Origin: Limimaricola sp. G21655-S1
GTDB lineage: Bacteria > Pseudomonadota > Alphaproteobacteria > Rhodobacterales > Rhodobacteraceae
Direction of reading: 5' to 3'
Length of the DNA stretch: 64,000 bases
Assembly: GCF_027213785.1 (NCBI RefSeq)
Contig: NZ_JAPWGO010000003.1
Coordinates: 62,001 to 126,000 of the forward strand
Shown here: positions 56,702 through 64,000 of the stretch, in pieces
Layout of the letters: each line of letters opens with the position of its first letter
How positions within the stretch are numbered: the first letter of the stretch is position 1
The notes under the pieces: generated by a model
What the model was told of the DNA's origin: nothing
Databases searched by the model: none
Seen by the model: only the letters and a program-made list of their open reading frames with translations
Program-made: the position numbers and the translations under genes

Positions 56702-58354
56702 TCACGAAGCGATCGCCCACTTGTAGTGGTGATGCTCGAAGGTCGGATGCATCTCGGCGCCCTGCACCTTGTCGGTGTAATGGCGATAGAGCGAACGCCA
56801 GTAGGGCTGGATCAGCACGCCGTCATCCTGCAGAAGCTTCTCCATCTTGGCCATGACCTCGCGCCGCGCCTCGACATCGGCGAGCGACATCGCCTCGGCC
56901 AAGAGCGTGTCGAACTCCTCGCTGGAATAGGCGGTCTCGTTCCACGGGACGCCGGACTTGTAGGCGAGCCCGAGGATCTGCACGCCGAGCGGACGCATGT
57001 TCCACTCGGTGGCCGAGAAGGGGTATTCGAGCCAGTCGTTCCAGAAAGTCGAGCCGGGCAGCACCTGCCGCTCGACCTGGATGCCCGCGTCGCGTAGCTG
57101 CGCCGCGACCGCGTCGCAGCTCGCGGCCTGCCAGGCGTCGTCGATCGAGATCAACTGGAAGGTCTCGTTGCCGAAGCCGGCCTCGTCGAGCAGCGCCTTC
57201 GCGGCGGCAGGATCATGCACGGGCGGATCGATCTGCGCGTATTCGGGGTGGATCGGGCAGACATGGTGGTTCTCGGCCACCGTGCCGCGCCCGTTATAGC
57301 CAAGCTCCAGCACGATCGCGTTGTCGACCGCCATCTGCAGCGCGTTGCGCACGTCCTTGTTGTCGTAGGGCGCGCTGTCCTGGTTGAACCGCACCGCCAG
57401 CGTCGCCGCAGTCACCACCTCGGACTTCTGCCAGCCGATCGCGTCGAAGATGTCGATGAAATCGCCGGTGGTCTGGTAGGTGATGTCGATCTCGCCCGAT
57501 TCCGCCGCCGCCAGCTTGGCCGCGGGGTCGGTGCCGTAATCGATGTATTCGATCCGATCGAGATAGGGCCCGCCGAACACCTCGGTACCCCACCACTGGT
57601 GATCCGGGTTGCGCACCAGAACCTGGCGCACGCCGACCTCGTTGACCTCGGGCAGGTAGGGGCCGGTGCCGATCGGGTTCTCGGACGGGTCGCCGCTCTC
57701 GTAGCTCGAATGCACGATGGCGGCCGGGTAATCGGCCATCGACACGATCACCGTGATGTCCGGGGCCGCGAGGTTGAGCCGCACGGTCATCTCGTCGAGT
57801 TCTTCGACGGCACCCTCGCGCGCCATGTTGGTCTCGGCATCGACCAGCTGGCTCATCCGCCCGGCCATGGAGTTGCCCTCGACCGTGCCGTCGCACCAGC
57901 GGGTGATGTTGCGCACCACGTCGGCCGCGGTGAAGGGATCGCCGTTGTTCCACGTCACGCCCTGGCGCACCTTGAGCGTGAACTGCGTGGCGTCCTCGTT
58001 GGCTTCCCAGCTTTCGAGCAGCATCGGTGTGATCGAGCCATCGGCCTCGTACTGCACGAGATAATCGAGCCAGCCGCGGTAGAAGTTGGCGATCTGGCTC
58101 CAATCCGCGAGGCGCGGGTCCTTGAGCGCCTTGGTCTCCATCTCCATGCGCAGCGTGCCGCCCATCGGCATGTGGTTTTCGGCGCGGGCGGGGGCGGGCA
58201 GGCCGATCAGGCCGAAGGCGGCGGAGGAGCCGACGCCCAGCGCGGTGGCGCGGGTCAGGAACTCGCGGCGCGACAACCGGCCGGCGCGGTGCTCGGCGGC
58301 ATACATCTCCGCGGCGGGGTGGAGTCCGGCCCGGCGGGGGTCGTGGATCGTCAT
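56702..58354 (-). CDS. Tat-exported extracellular solute-binding protein (family 5), copy 1
   Basis: 550 residues from ATG 58354 (AGGGAG 6 nt upstream). Twin-arginine signal: LSRREFLTRATALGVGSSAAFGLIGLPAPARA (about 27-58). Mature part is the DppA/OppA family-5 fold (GGTLRMEMETKALKDPRLADWSQIANFYRGWLDYL, SWEANEDATQFTLKVRQGVTWNNGDPFTAADVVRN). Delivers a peptide-like or other polar ligand to the permeases encoded just downstream. A near-copy lies immediately upstream (58695-60347), so the locus has two binding proteins for one permease set. The ligand is unknown. Confidence 0.93.
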   Translation of the reverse strand: MTIHDPRRAGLHPAAEMYAAEHRAGRLSRREFLTRATALGVGSSAAFGLIGLPAPARAENHMPMGGTLRMEMETKALKDPRLADWSQIANFYRGWLDYLVQYEADGSITPMLLESWEANEDATQFTLKVRQGVTWNNGDPFTAADVVRNITRWCDGTVEGNSMAGRMSQLVDAETNMAREGAVEELDEMTVRLNLAAPDITVIVSMADYPAAIVHSSYESGDPSENPIGTGPYLPEVNEVGVRQVLVRNPDHQWWGTEVFGGPYLDRIEYIDYGTDPAAKLAAAESGEIDITYQTTGDFIDIFDAIGWQKSEVVTAATLAVRFNQDSAPYDNKDVRNALQMAVDNAIVLELGYNGRGTVAENHHVCPIHPEYAQIDPPVHDPAAAKALLDEAGFGNETFQLISIDDAWQAASCDAVAAQLRDAGIQVERQVLPGSTFWNDWLEYPFSATEWNMRPLGVQILGLAYKSGVPWNETAYSSEEFDTLLAEAMSLADVEARREVMAKMEKLLQDDGVLIQPYWRSLYRHYTDKVQGAEMHPTFEHHHYKWAIAS

Positions 58355-58694
58355 GGTCATCTCCCTGTTGGACGGCGCGTCATGGCCGCCTTCACGGGCC
58401 TCTTGCGGGCCCGGCCTCGTCATCTGCGCAACGGTACTCGCATGAGCATCTGTGCGGCGAGGTCGCGGCGTCAACGCGACAATTGCGCAAAACCGCTGTT
58501 CGGAGGCCTGAATGCGACATTAGGTGTCGCAAAGGGGTGGTGGTGTCAACGCGAGGATTCGAAACGGGGATTCACCGTTGCGTCACATCCGCCGGCCAGA
58601 GGACGTTCCCGGTCAGCCGCCATGGCAGGACCAAGACCGTTCGGAGGGTCGTGAGCCGAGGCGGCGTCGTGCCGCCCCGGCCCGAAGGTCGGGA
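58355..58694. other. Spacer between the two binding-protein genes
   Basis: 340 bp without a gene. It contains a conserved promoter-like block (58446-58493) also found ahead of the second binding-protein gene, and a small inverted repeat GCGACA-TTAGG-TGTCGC (58514-58530). The end nearest copy 2 holds GC-rich stems (around 58660-58690) that may end its transcript. Confidence 0.5.
58446..58493 (-). promoter_or_regulatory. Shared upstream block, copy-1 binding-protein gene
   Basis: On the minus strand TTTTGCGCAATTGTCGCG is followed by TTGACG (58474-58469), a 17-bp spacer and AGATGC (58451-58446). The same arrangement and much of the sequence recur before the other copy (60443-60490), suggesting a common promoter plus an upstream binding site. 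Confidence 0.5.
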
Positions 58695-60347
58695 TCAGGC
58701 CTTGATCCACCATCTGTAATGGTGGTGCTCGAAGGACGGGTGCATTTCGGCGCCCTGCACCTTGTCCGTGTAATGGCGGAAGATCGAACGCCAGTAGGGC
58801 TGGATCACCACGCCGTCCTCCTGCAGCAGGGTCTCGATCCTGGCCATGACCTCGCGCCGCGCCTCGACATCGGCGAGCGACATCGCCTCGGCCAAGAGCG
58901 CGTCGAACTCCTCGCTGGAATAGGCGGTCTCGTTCCACGGCACGCCGGACTTGTAGGCCAGCGCCAGCACCTGCACGCCCAGCGGTCGCATCGCCCAGTC
59001 GGTCGCCGAAAAGGGATATTCCAGCCAGCCATTCCAGAAGGTCGAGCCGGGCATCACCCGGCGCTGCACGTCGATGCCGGCATCGCGCAGCTGCGCCGCC
59101 ACCGCGTCGCAGGTCGATGCCTGCCAGGCATCGTCGAGCGAGATCAGCTCGAAGGTCTCGTCGCCGAAGCCGGCCTCGTCCAGCATCGCCTTGGCGGCCG
59201 CAGGGTCGTATGCCGGTCCGTCGACCTGCGCGTATTCGGGGTGGATCGGGCAGACATGGTGGTTCTCGGCCACCTCGCCGCGCCCGCTATAGCCAAGTTC
59301 CAGCACGATCTCGTTGTCGACCGCCATCTGCAAGGCGCGGCGCACGTCGCGATTGTCGAAGGGCGGGCTGTCCTGGTTGAAGCGCACCACGATCGTCGAG
59401 GCCGTCACCACCTCGGATTTCTGCCAGCCGATCGCGTCGAAGATGTCGATGAAATCGCCCGTCGTCTCGTAGGTGATGTCGATCTCGCCCGATTCAGCCG
59501 CCGCGACCTTGGCCGCGGGGTCGGTGCCGTAGTCGATGTATTCGATCCGGTCGAGATAGGGGCCACCGAACACCTCGGTGCCCCACCACGTATGGTCGGG
59601 GTTGCGCTCCAGTACCTGCCGCACCCCGACCTCGTTGACCACGGGCAGGTAGGGGCCGGTGCCGATCGGGTTCTCCGACGGGTCGCCGCCGTCGAAGCTC
59701 GAATGCACGATGGCTGCCGGGTAATCGGCCATCGAGACGATCACGGTGATGTCGGGCGCCGCGAGGTTGAGCCGGACCGTGAGGTCGTCGATCACCTCGA
59801 TCGCGCCTTCGCGAGCCATGTTGGTCTCGGGGTCGACCAGCTGGATCATGCGGCTGGCCATGGAGTTGCCCTCGACCGTACCGTCGCACCACAAGGCGAT
59901 GTTACGGGCCACGTCCTCGGCGGTGAACGGATCGCCGTTGTTCCAGGTCACACCGGACCGGACCTTGAGCGTGAACTGCGTGGCGTCGTCATTCGCCTCC
60001 CAGCTTTCGAGCAGCATCGGCGTGATCGAGCCATCGGCCTCGTATTGAGCGAGATAGTCGAGCCAGCCGCGGTAGAAATTGTGGATTTCGCCCCAATCCG
60101 CGAGGCGCGGATCCTTCATCGCCTTGGTTTCCATCTCCATGCGTAGCGTGCCGCCCATCTGGGCGTGGCTTTCGGCGCGGACGGGAACTGGCAGGCCGAT
60201 CAGGCCGAAGGCGGCGGAGGAGCTGAGGCCCAGCGCGGTGGCGCGGGTCATGAATTCGCGGCGCGACAGCTGCCCCGCCTCGTGCTCGGCGGCGTACATC
60301 TTGGCGGCGGGATGCACCGTGCCCCGCGGGTTGTGGTGGATCGTCAT
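58695..60347 (-). CDS. Tat-exported extracellular solute-binding protein (family 5), copy 2
   Basis: 550 residues; GAGGGAG precedes ATG 60347. Twin-arginine signal LSRREFMTRATALGLSSSAAFG...PVRA. Nearly identical in length and in long stretches to copy 1 (for example VAARCDG-like regions, YIDYGTDPAAK, ITYETTGDFIDIFDAIGWQKSEVVTA, AENHHVCPIHPEYAQ), with scattered substitutions such as ITPD-type loops and KVAAAESGE versus KLAAAESGE. A recent tandem duplication is the simplest explanation. No permease gene accompanies it, so it presumably shares the downstream transporter. Substitutions could have changed ligand preference. Confidence 0.93.
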   Translation of the reverse strand: MTIHHNPRGTVHPAAKMYAAEHEAGQLSRREFMTRATALGLSSSAAFGLIGLPVPVRAESHAQMGGTLRMEMETKAMKDPRLADWGEIHNFYRGWLDYLAQYEADGSITPMLLESWEANDDATQFTLKVRSGVTWNNGDPFTAEDVARNIALWCDGTVEGNSMASRMIQLVDPETNMAREGAIEVIDDLTVRLNLAAPDITVIVSMADYPAAIVHSSFDGGDPSENPIGTGPYLPVVNEVGVRQVLERNPDHTWWGTEVFGGPYLDRIEYIDYGTDPAAKVAAAESGEIDITYETTGDFIDIFDAIGWQKSEVVTASTIVVRFNQDSPPFDNRDVRRALQMAVDNEIVLELGYSGRGEVAENHHVCPIHPEYAQVDGPAYDPAAAKAMLDEAGFGDETFELISLDDAWQASTCDAVAAQLRDAGIDVQRRVMPGSTFWNGWLEYPFSATDWAMRPLGVQVLALAYKSGVPWNETAYSSEEFDALLAEAMSLADVEARREVMARIETLLQEDGVVIQPYWRSIFRHYTDKVQGAEMHPSFEHHHYRWWIKA

Positions 60348-60442
60348 CTGCGTCTCCCTCTTGAGCGGCGCGTCGACGGCCGCAGTCGCGGGTCCCTTCC
60401 GGACCCGGCTTTCGCGTCGCTCGGGCGACGAGACATGCAGAT

Positions 60443-60490
60443 GGATCTGGGTGGCCGGGTTGAAGCGTCAATGCGACCTTCGCGTAAATC
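60443..60490 (-). promoter_or_regulatory. Shared upstream block, copy-2 binding-protein gene
   Basis: On the minus strand GATTTACGCGAAGGTCGCA precedes TTGACG (60471-60466), a 17-bp spacer and AGATCC (60448-60443). It matches the block before copy 1 at most positions. Confidence 0.5.
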
Positions 60491-60573
60491 ACGGCTCCAT
60501 GAGCCGGAACGGGGGATCGGGTATGGCGCTGATGGCTTCGTCGCAGGAATGGGCGCAGCGGGTGGCGGCGGCG

Positions 60574-61458
60574 TCACCCGGTCGGTGCCACGGGATCGAT
60601 CTCGCGCCACTCCCGCATGCGGTTGCGAAACCAGCTGCGCTGCCGCTTCGCGTATTGCCGCGACGCGATGATGGCGGCCTCCCGCGCGGTGGCAAGGTCG
60701 GTCTCTCCGCGCAGATGCGCGATCAGCTCCGGCGCGCCGATGGCCCGCGCCCAAGGCGCCTCCGGGGTCCAATGGGGTAGCGCCGCCCGCGCTTCGTCGA
60801 GCGCGCCCGCCTCGAGCATCGCGTCGAAGCGCCGCGCGATACGGGCATTCAGCCATGCCGGCTCGGGACGCAGCACCAGCGGCTGGGCCTGATCGAGCGG
60901 GAGCAAGGGTGCCGGCGTGTCGGCCTGCCACTCGGCGATGCCGCGCCCAGTGGCGCGCAGCACCTCCCATGCGCGCTGAACCCGGGCACGGTTCAGAAGG
61001 TCGATCCGCGCGGCGCTGGCCGCATCGAGCCCGGCCACGAGGTCGGGCAGGGGGATGGCGTTCGCCTCGGTCCGGATGTCGGCAGGCGTCGCGGGGATCT
61101 CGGCCAGCCCCTCGGTCAGCGCCGAGAAGTAGAGCCCGGTGCCGCCGGTGATGATCGGCCGCGCACCGCCCAGCATCGGCGCCACGTCGCGCAGCCAGTG
61201 CCCGACCGAATAGGTCTGGTCGCGCTCGACATGGCCGTAGAGTGCATGAGGGGCGCGGGCCTCCTCATCCGGCGAGGGGCGCGCCGTGAGCACGCGCCAA
61301 TCGGCATAGACCTGCAGCGCGTCGGCATTGACGACGACGCCGCCCCCCGTCTCCGCCACCGCAAGCGCCAGAGCCGACTTGCCGGAGGCGGTGGGACCGG
61401 CGATCAGCACCGGGCGCGCGGGATCGAGGCCGCGCGCGATCTCGTGCCAGTCGCTCAC
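60574..61458 (-). CDS. miaA: tRNA dimethylallyltransferase
   Basis: 294 residues from GTG 61458 ([16 protein letters not shown]...), giving the usual MiaA length; no ATG fits between the homologous start and upstream non-homologous frame. P-loop GPTASGKS (21-28), [21 protein letters not shown], the [13 protein letters not shown] motif, and [14 protein letters not shown] near the C-terminus. Adds dimethylallyl to A37 of tRNAs reading U-starting codons. Divergent from pyrH. Confidence 0.93.
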   Translation of the reverse strand: MSDWHEIARGLDPARPVLIAGPTASGKSALALAVAETGGGVVVNADALQVYADWRVLTARPSPDEEARAPHALYGHVERDQTYSVGHWLRDVAPMLGGARPIITGGTGLYFSALTEGLAEIPATPADIRTEANAIPLPDLVAGLDAASAARIDLLNRARVQRAWEVLRATGRGIAEWQADTPAPLLPLDQAQPLVLRPEPAWLNARIARRFDAMLEAGALDEARAALPHWTPEAPWARAIGAPELIAHLRGETDLATAREAAIIASRQYAKRQRSWFRNRMREWREIDPVAPTG

Positions 61459-61565
61459 CCCCGGCTGCCGGTCGCCGAAGCCGCCCGCATGGCATTGAAC
61501 ATGGACCTGCTTTCGTCCATCTTGCGCCGCGACCCGATTTCCCCCGAAACACGCACGGAGCCCCC

Positions 61566-62291
61566 ATGACCGATACCCAAAAGCCTGCCTTCCGCAGGGT
61601 GATGCTGAAGATCTCGGGGGAGGCACTGATGGGGAACACGGCGTTCGGTCTGCATCCGCCGACCGTCGAACGCATCGCGCGCGAGGTCAAGTCGGTGCAT
61701 GATCTCGGCGTCGAGATCTGCATGGTGATCGGCGGCGGCAACATCTTTCGCGGGCTGTCCGGCTCGGCGCAGGGGATGGAGCGGACCACCGCCGACTACA
61801 TGGGCATGCTCGCCACGGTGATGAACGCGCTGGCGATGCAGTCGGCGCTCGAGGAGCTGGGCGTGTTCACCCGGGTGATCTCGGCGATCCCGATGGACCA
61901 GGTCTGCGAACCCTATATCCGGCGCCGCGCCGTGCGGCACCTCGAGAAGAAGCGCGTCTGCATCTTTGCCGCCGGCACCGGCAACCCCTATTTCACCACC
62001 GATACCGCGGCGACGCTGCGGGCCAACGAGATGAGCTGCGAGGCCATCTTCAAGGGCACCAAGGTGGACGGCGTCTATGACAAGGACCCCAAGAAATTCG
62101 ACGATGCCAAGCGCTACGAGACCATCACCTATGACGAGGTGCTGCAAAAGCATCTGGGGGTGATGGATGCGAGCGCCATCGCGCTGGCGCGCGACAACAG
62201 CCTGCCGATCATCGTCTTTTCGCTCGATGAGCCCGGCGGCTTCCGTGGCATTCTCGCGGGCGAGGGGACCTCGACCCGGGTGCATGGCTGA
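61566..62291 (+). CDS. pyrH: Uridylate kinase
   Basis: 241 residues: [13 protein letters not shown] (phosphate loop), [35 protein letters not shown] and [13 protein letters not shown] hexameric amino-acid-kinase-fold enzyme that makes UDP from UMP. First gene of the pyrH-frr-uppS-cdsA run. Confidence 0.97.
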   Translation: MTDTQKPAFRRVMLKISGEALMGNTAFGLHPPTVERIAREVKSVHDLGVEICMVIGGGNIFRGLSGSAQGMERTTADYMGMLATVMNALAMQSALEELGVFTRVISAIPMDQVCEPYIRRRAVRHLEKKRVCIFAAGTGNPYFTTDTAATLRANEMSCEAIFKGTKVDGVYDKDPKKFDDAKRYETITYDEVLQKHLGVMDASAIALARDNSLPIIVFSLDEPGGFRGILAGEGTSTRVHG

Positions 62292-62426
62292 GCGAAACTC
62301 TCCCCGGTTCCGCCCCGTGACTGACACGGGACGCGGCTAGCACCGGGCAAAGTGTTCTGGAATGCGCAGGCTGTTGACGCTATCACCGGCGCCAACAGCT
62401 CGCCCTCAAAAGACAAGAAGAGACCG

Positions 62427-62990
62427 ATGGCAGACGATTTCGAACTCGATACCGACGACCTCCAGCGCCGCATGGACGGCGCGATCGCCTCGCTGCGCAC
62501 CGAATTCGCCTCGCTCAGGACGGGCCGTGCCTCGGCCTCGATGCTCGAGCCGGTGATGGTCGATGCCTATGGCAGCATGACCCCGATCAACCAGGTCGGC
62601 ACCGTCAACGTGCCCGAGCCGCGGATGGTGACGATCAACGTCTGGGACAAGGCGCTCGTGGGCAAGGTCGAAAAGGCGATCCGCGAAAGCGGGCTCGGCA
62701 TCAACCCGCAGCTCAACGGCACCATCATCATGCTGCCGATCCCCGAGCTGAACGAGGAGCGCCGGACCCAGCTGACCAAGGTGGCCGGCCAGTATGCCGA
62801 GCATGCCCGCGTCGCGATCCGCAACCTGCGCCGCGACGGCATGGACCAGATCAAGAAGGCCAAGAATGACGGCCTCTCCGAGGATGACCAGAAGTTCTGG
62901 GAGCAGGAGGTCCAGGAACTGACCGATCGCTACATCAAGCTGGTCGACCAGCAGCTCGAGACCAAGCAGGCCGAGATCATGCAGGTCTGA
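62427..62990 (+). CDS. frr: Ribosome recycling factor
   Basis: 187 residues from ATG 62427. [47 protein letters not shown] and [14 protein letters not shown]...[22 protein letters not shown] identify RRF, which with EF-G splits post-termination ribosomes. 135 bp after pyrH. Confidence 0.97.
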   Translation: MADDFELDTDDLQRRMDGAIASLRTEFASLRTGRASASMLEPVMVDAYGSMTPINQVGTVNVPEPRMVTINVWDKALVGKVEKAIRESGLGINPQLNGTIIMLPIPELNEERRTQLTKVAGQYAEHARVAIRNLRRDGMDQIKKAKNDGLSEDDQKFWEQEVQELTDRYIKLVDQQLETKQAEIMQV

Positions 62991-63023
62991 GGCTCGCGCC
63001 TCACCAGTTGCAGGGAGGCCGTC

Positions 63024-63758
63024 ATGGCTGCCGACGCGCAAGACAAGACACCGAAGGGCGGCCCCGAGCATGTCGCGATCATCATGGACGGCAATGGGCG
63101 CTGGGCCCAGAGCCGTGGCCGACCGCGGCTGTTCGGCCATCAGGCCGGGGCACGCCGGGTCCGCGACATCGTCGAGGCCTGCCCCGATCTCGGGGTCAAG
63201 TATCTGACGATCTTCGCCTTCTCGACCGAGAACTGGAAGCGCACCCAGACCGAGGTCTCGGGGCTGATGGCACTGTTCCGGCGTTACATCGTGCGCGAGG
63301 CGCGGGCGCTTCTGAGCCAGGGCGTGAGGGTGCGCTTCATCGGTGACCGGATCCGTCTCGACGAAAAGCTTGTCGCGATGATGGACGAGCTGGAGCTGAT
63401 CACCAGCCACAACGACCTCGTGCATCTCACAGTGGCGCTGAACTATGGCGGCCGCGACGAGGTGACCCGCGCCGCCAAGCGGCTCGCCTACGAGATCGAA
63501 CAGGGGCGGCTCACTCACAAGGATGTCGACGCCGAGACGCTGTCGCGCTTTCTCGACACCCATGTGCTGCCCGACCCCGATCTCGTGATCCGTACCTCCG
63601 GCGAGGCCCGGATATCGAACTTCCTGCTGTGGCAGTCGGCATATGCGGAATACGAGTTCGTCGACACGCTCTGGCCCGATTTCACGCCTGAGGAGTTCGC
63701 GCGGGTCTGCGCGAGCTACGCCCATCGCGACCGCCGCTTCGGCGCCGTCAAGGCCTGA
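63024..63758 (+). CDS. uppS: Undecaprenyl diphosphate synthase (cis-prenyltransferase)
   Basis: 244 residues: HVAIIMDGNGRWAQSRGRPRLFGHQAGARRVRDIVEAC (catalytic Asp22), TIFAFSTENWKRTQTEVSGLM, and DLVIRTSGEARISNFLLWQSAYAEYEFVDTLWPDF. Makes C55 lipid carrier for cell-wall synthesis at the inner membrane. The cdsA start follows the stop by 1 nt. Confidence 0.96.
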   Translation: MAADAQDKTPKGGPEHVAIIMDGNGRWAQSRGRPRLFGHQAGARRVRDIVEACPDLGVKYLTIFAFSTENWKRTQTEVSGLMALFRRYIVREARALLSQGVRVRFIGDRIRLDEKLVAMMDELELITSHNDLVHLTVALNYGGRDEVTRAAKRLAYEIEQGRLTHKDVDAETLSRFLDTHVLPDPDLVIRTSGEARISNFLLWQSAYAEYEFVDTLWPDFTPEEFARVCASYAHRDRRFGAVKA

Positions 63759-63759
63759 C

Positions 63760-64000
63760 ATGGCCGAGGGGGGAGACAAGGAGGGCGTCGCGGTGACGGC
63801 GGCGCTGGCCGATCCGGGCCGCTGGAGCGATCTGGGCGTGCGGATGGCCTCCGGCGCCGGCATGGCGGTGCTGGGCGCGCTCGCGGTGATGATGGGCGGC
63901 GTCTGGTTCCAGATGCTGACCGTCTTCGTCACGGCGGTGATGGTCTGGGAACTCTGGATGATGATCGAGCCGGGCAAGCCGACGCCCGGCATGCTGCTCG
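63760..64000 (+). CDS. cdsA: Phosphatidate cytidylyltransferase, 3' truncated by window end
   Basis: 80 residues are visible: MAEGGDKEGVAVTAALADP, then RWSDLGVRMASGAGMAVLGALAVMMGGVWFQMLTVFVTAVMVWELWMM, two close membrane spans as at the N-terminus of CdsA. The diagnostic C-terminal motif is beyond the window. The assignment rests on this N-terminus and on the pyrH-frr-uppS order. It would make CDP-diacylglycerol. Confidence 0.85.
   Translation, partial: MAEGGDKEGVAVTAALADPGRWSDLGVRMASGAGMAVLGALAVMMGGVWFQMLTVFVTAVMVWELWMMIEPGKPTPGMLL

Noticed and set aside
58524-60146. 540-residue plus-strand frame opposite binding-protein copy 2, and its counterpart opposite copy 1
   Set aside because: They mirror each other only because the coding strands are duplicated; no start signal or domain supports them.

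Overview
The window is high-GC alphaproteobacterial chromosome, most likely from a marine Rhodobacteraceae (roseobacter-type) genome. The evidence is the gene neighbourhoods (rplU-rpmA-GNAT-GNAT-obg-proB-proA, pyrH-frr-uppS-cdsA, olsB-olsA), the L21 protein with a C-terminal helix-hairpin-helix tail, an F1-ATPase zeta inhibitor, a ChpT-type phosphotransferase, RNase E with an acidic insert, and divergent DctBD-type regulators. All identifications were made by reading protein and DNA motifs by eye; no database was searched.

Layout. 1-665: 3' end of a DnaJ/CbpA-type co-chaperone. 859-4390 (minus): an electron-transfer operon of a multihaem cytochrome c, a cytochrome c-prime and a membrane-anchored dihaem cytochrome c. 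The multihaem gene carries an in-frame TAA that cuts off its eighth haem site. 4391-5258: no convincing gene, perhaps a transposase scrap.

5259-15376: a 10.1-kb integrated element in the 3' end of a tRNA-Ser(CGA) gene, bounded by a perfect 20-bp direct repeat. It carries a tyrosine recombinase interrupted by an amber codon; a TIR domain fused to a right-handed beta-helix; a mobilisation module (MobV/Pre relaxase, two small genes, and a hairpin-rich oriT-like region); an ABC-type ATPase with a DUF4435/TOPRIM-like partner; a MazF/PemK-like gene coupled to a small partner; and a small single-span membrane peptide. The TIR and ATPase genes are visibly AT-richer than their surroundings. This element is the most likely place for an undescribed defence system.

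15357-64000: ordinary chromosome. It includes ribosomal proteins L21/L27, Obg, proline synthesis (proB, proA), ChpT-like signalling, ornithine-lipid synthesis (olsB, olsA), thiamine-phosphate synthase, TrmJ, haem A synthase, carboxypeptidase M32, betaine-homocysteine methyltransferase overlapping an MprF-like lipid synthase, ATPase zeta, purine synthesis (purC, purS, purQ), a DctB/DctD-like two-component pair whose regulator lacks GAFTGA, RNase E, TusA-like, PRC-barrel protein, a Fur-family regulator with an EamA transporter and enolase, tyrosyl-tRNA synthetase, AnmK, SSB and a lytic transglycosylase. A dipeptide/oligopeptide-type ABC transporter follows, with two tandem Tat-exported binding proteins, and then miaA, pyrH, frr, uppS and the start of cdsA.

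Several near-perfect hairpin terminators separate the transcription units. Many neighbouring genes are translationally coupled through ATGA or TGATG overlaps.
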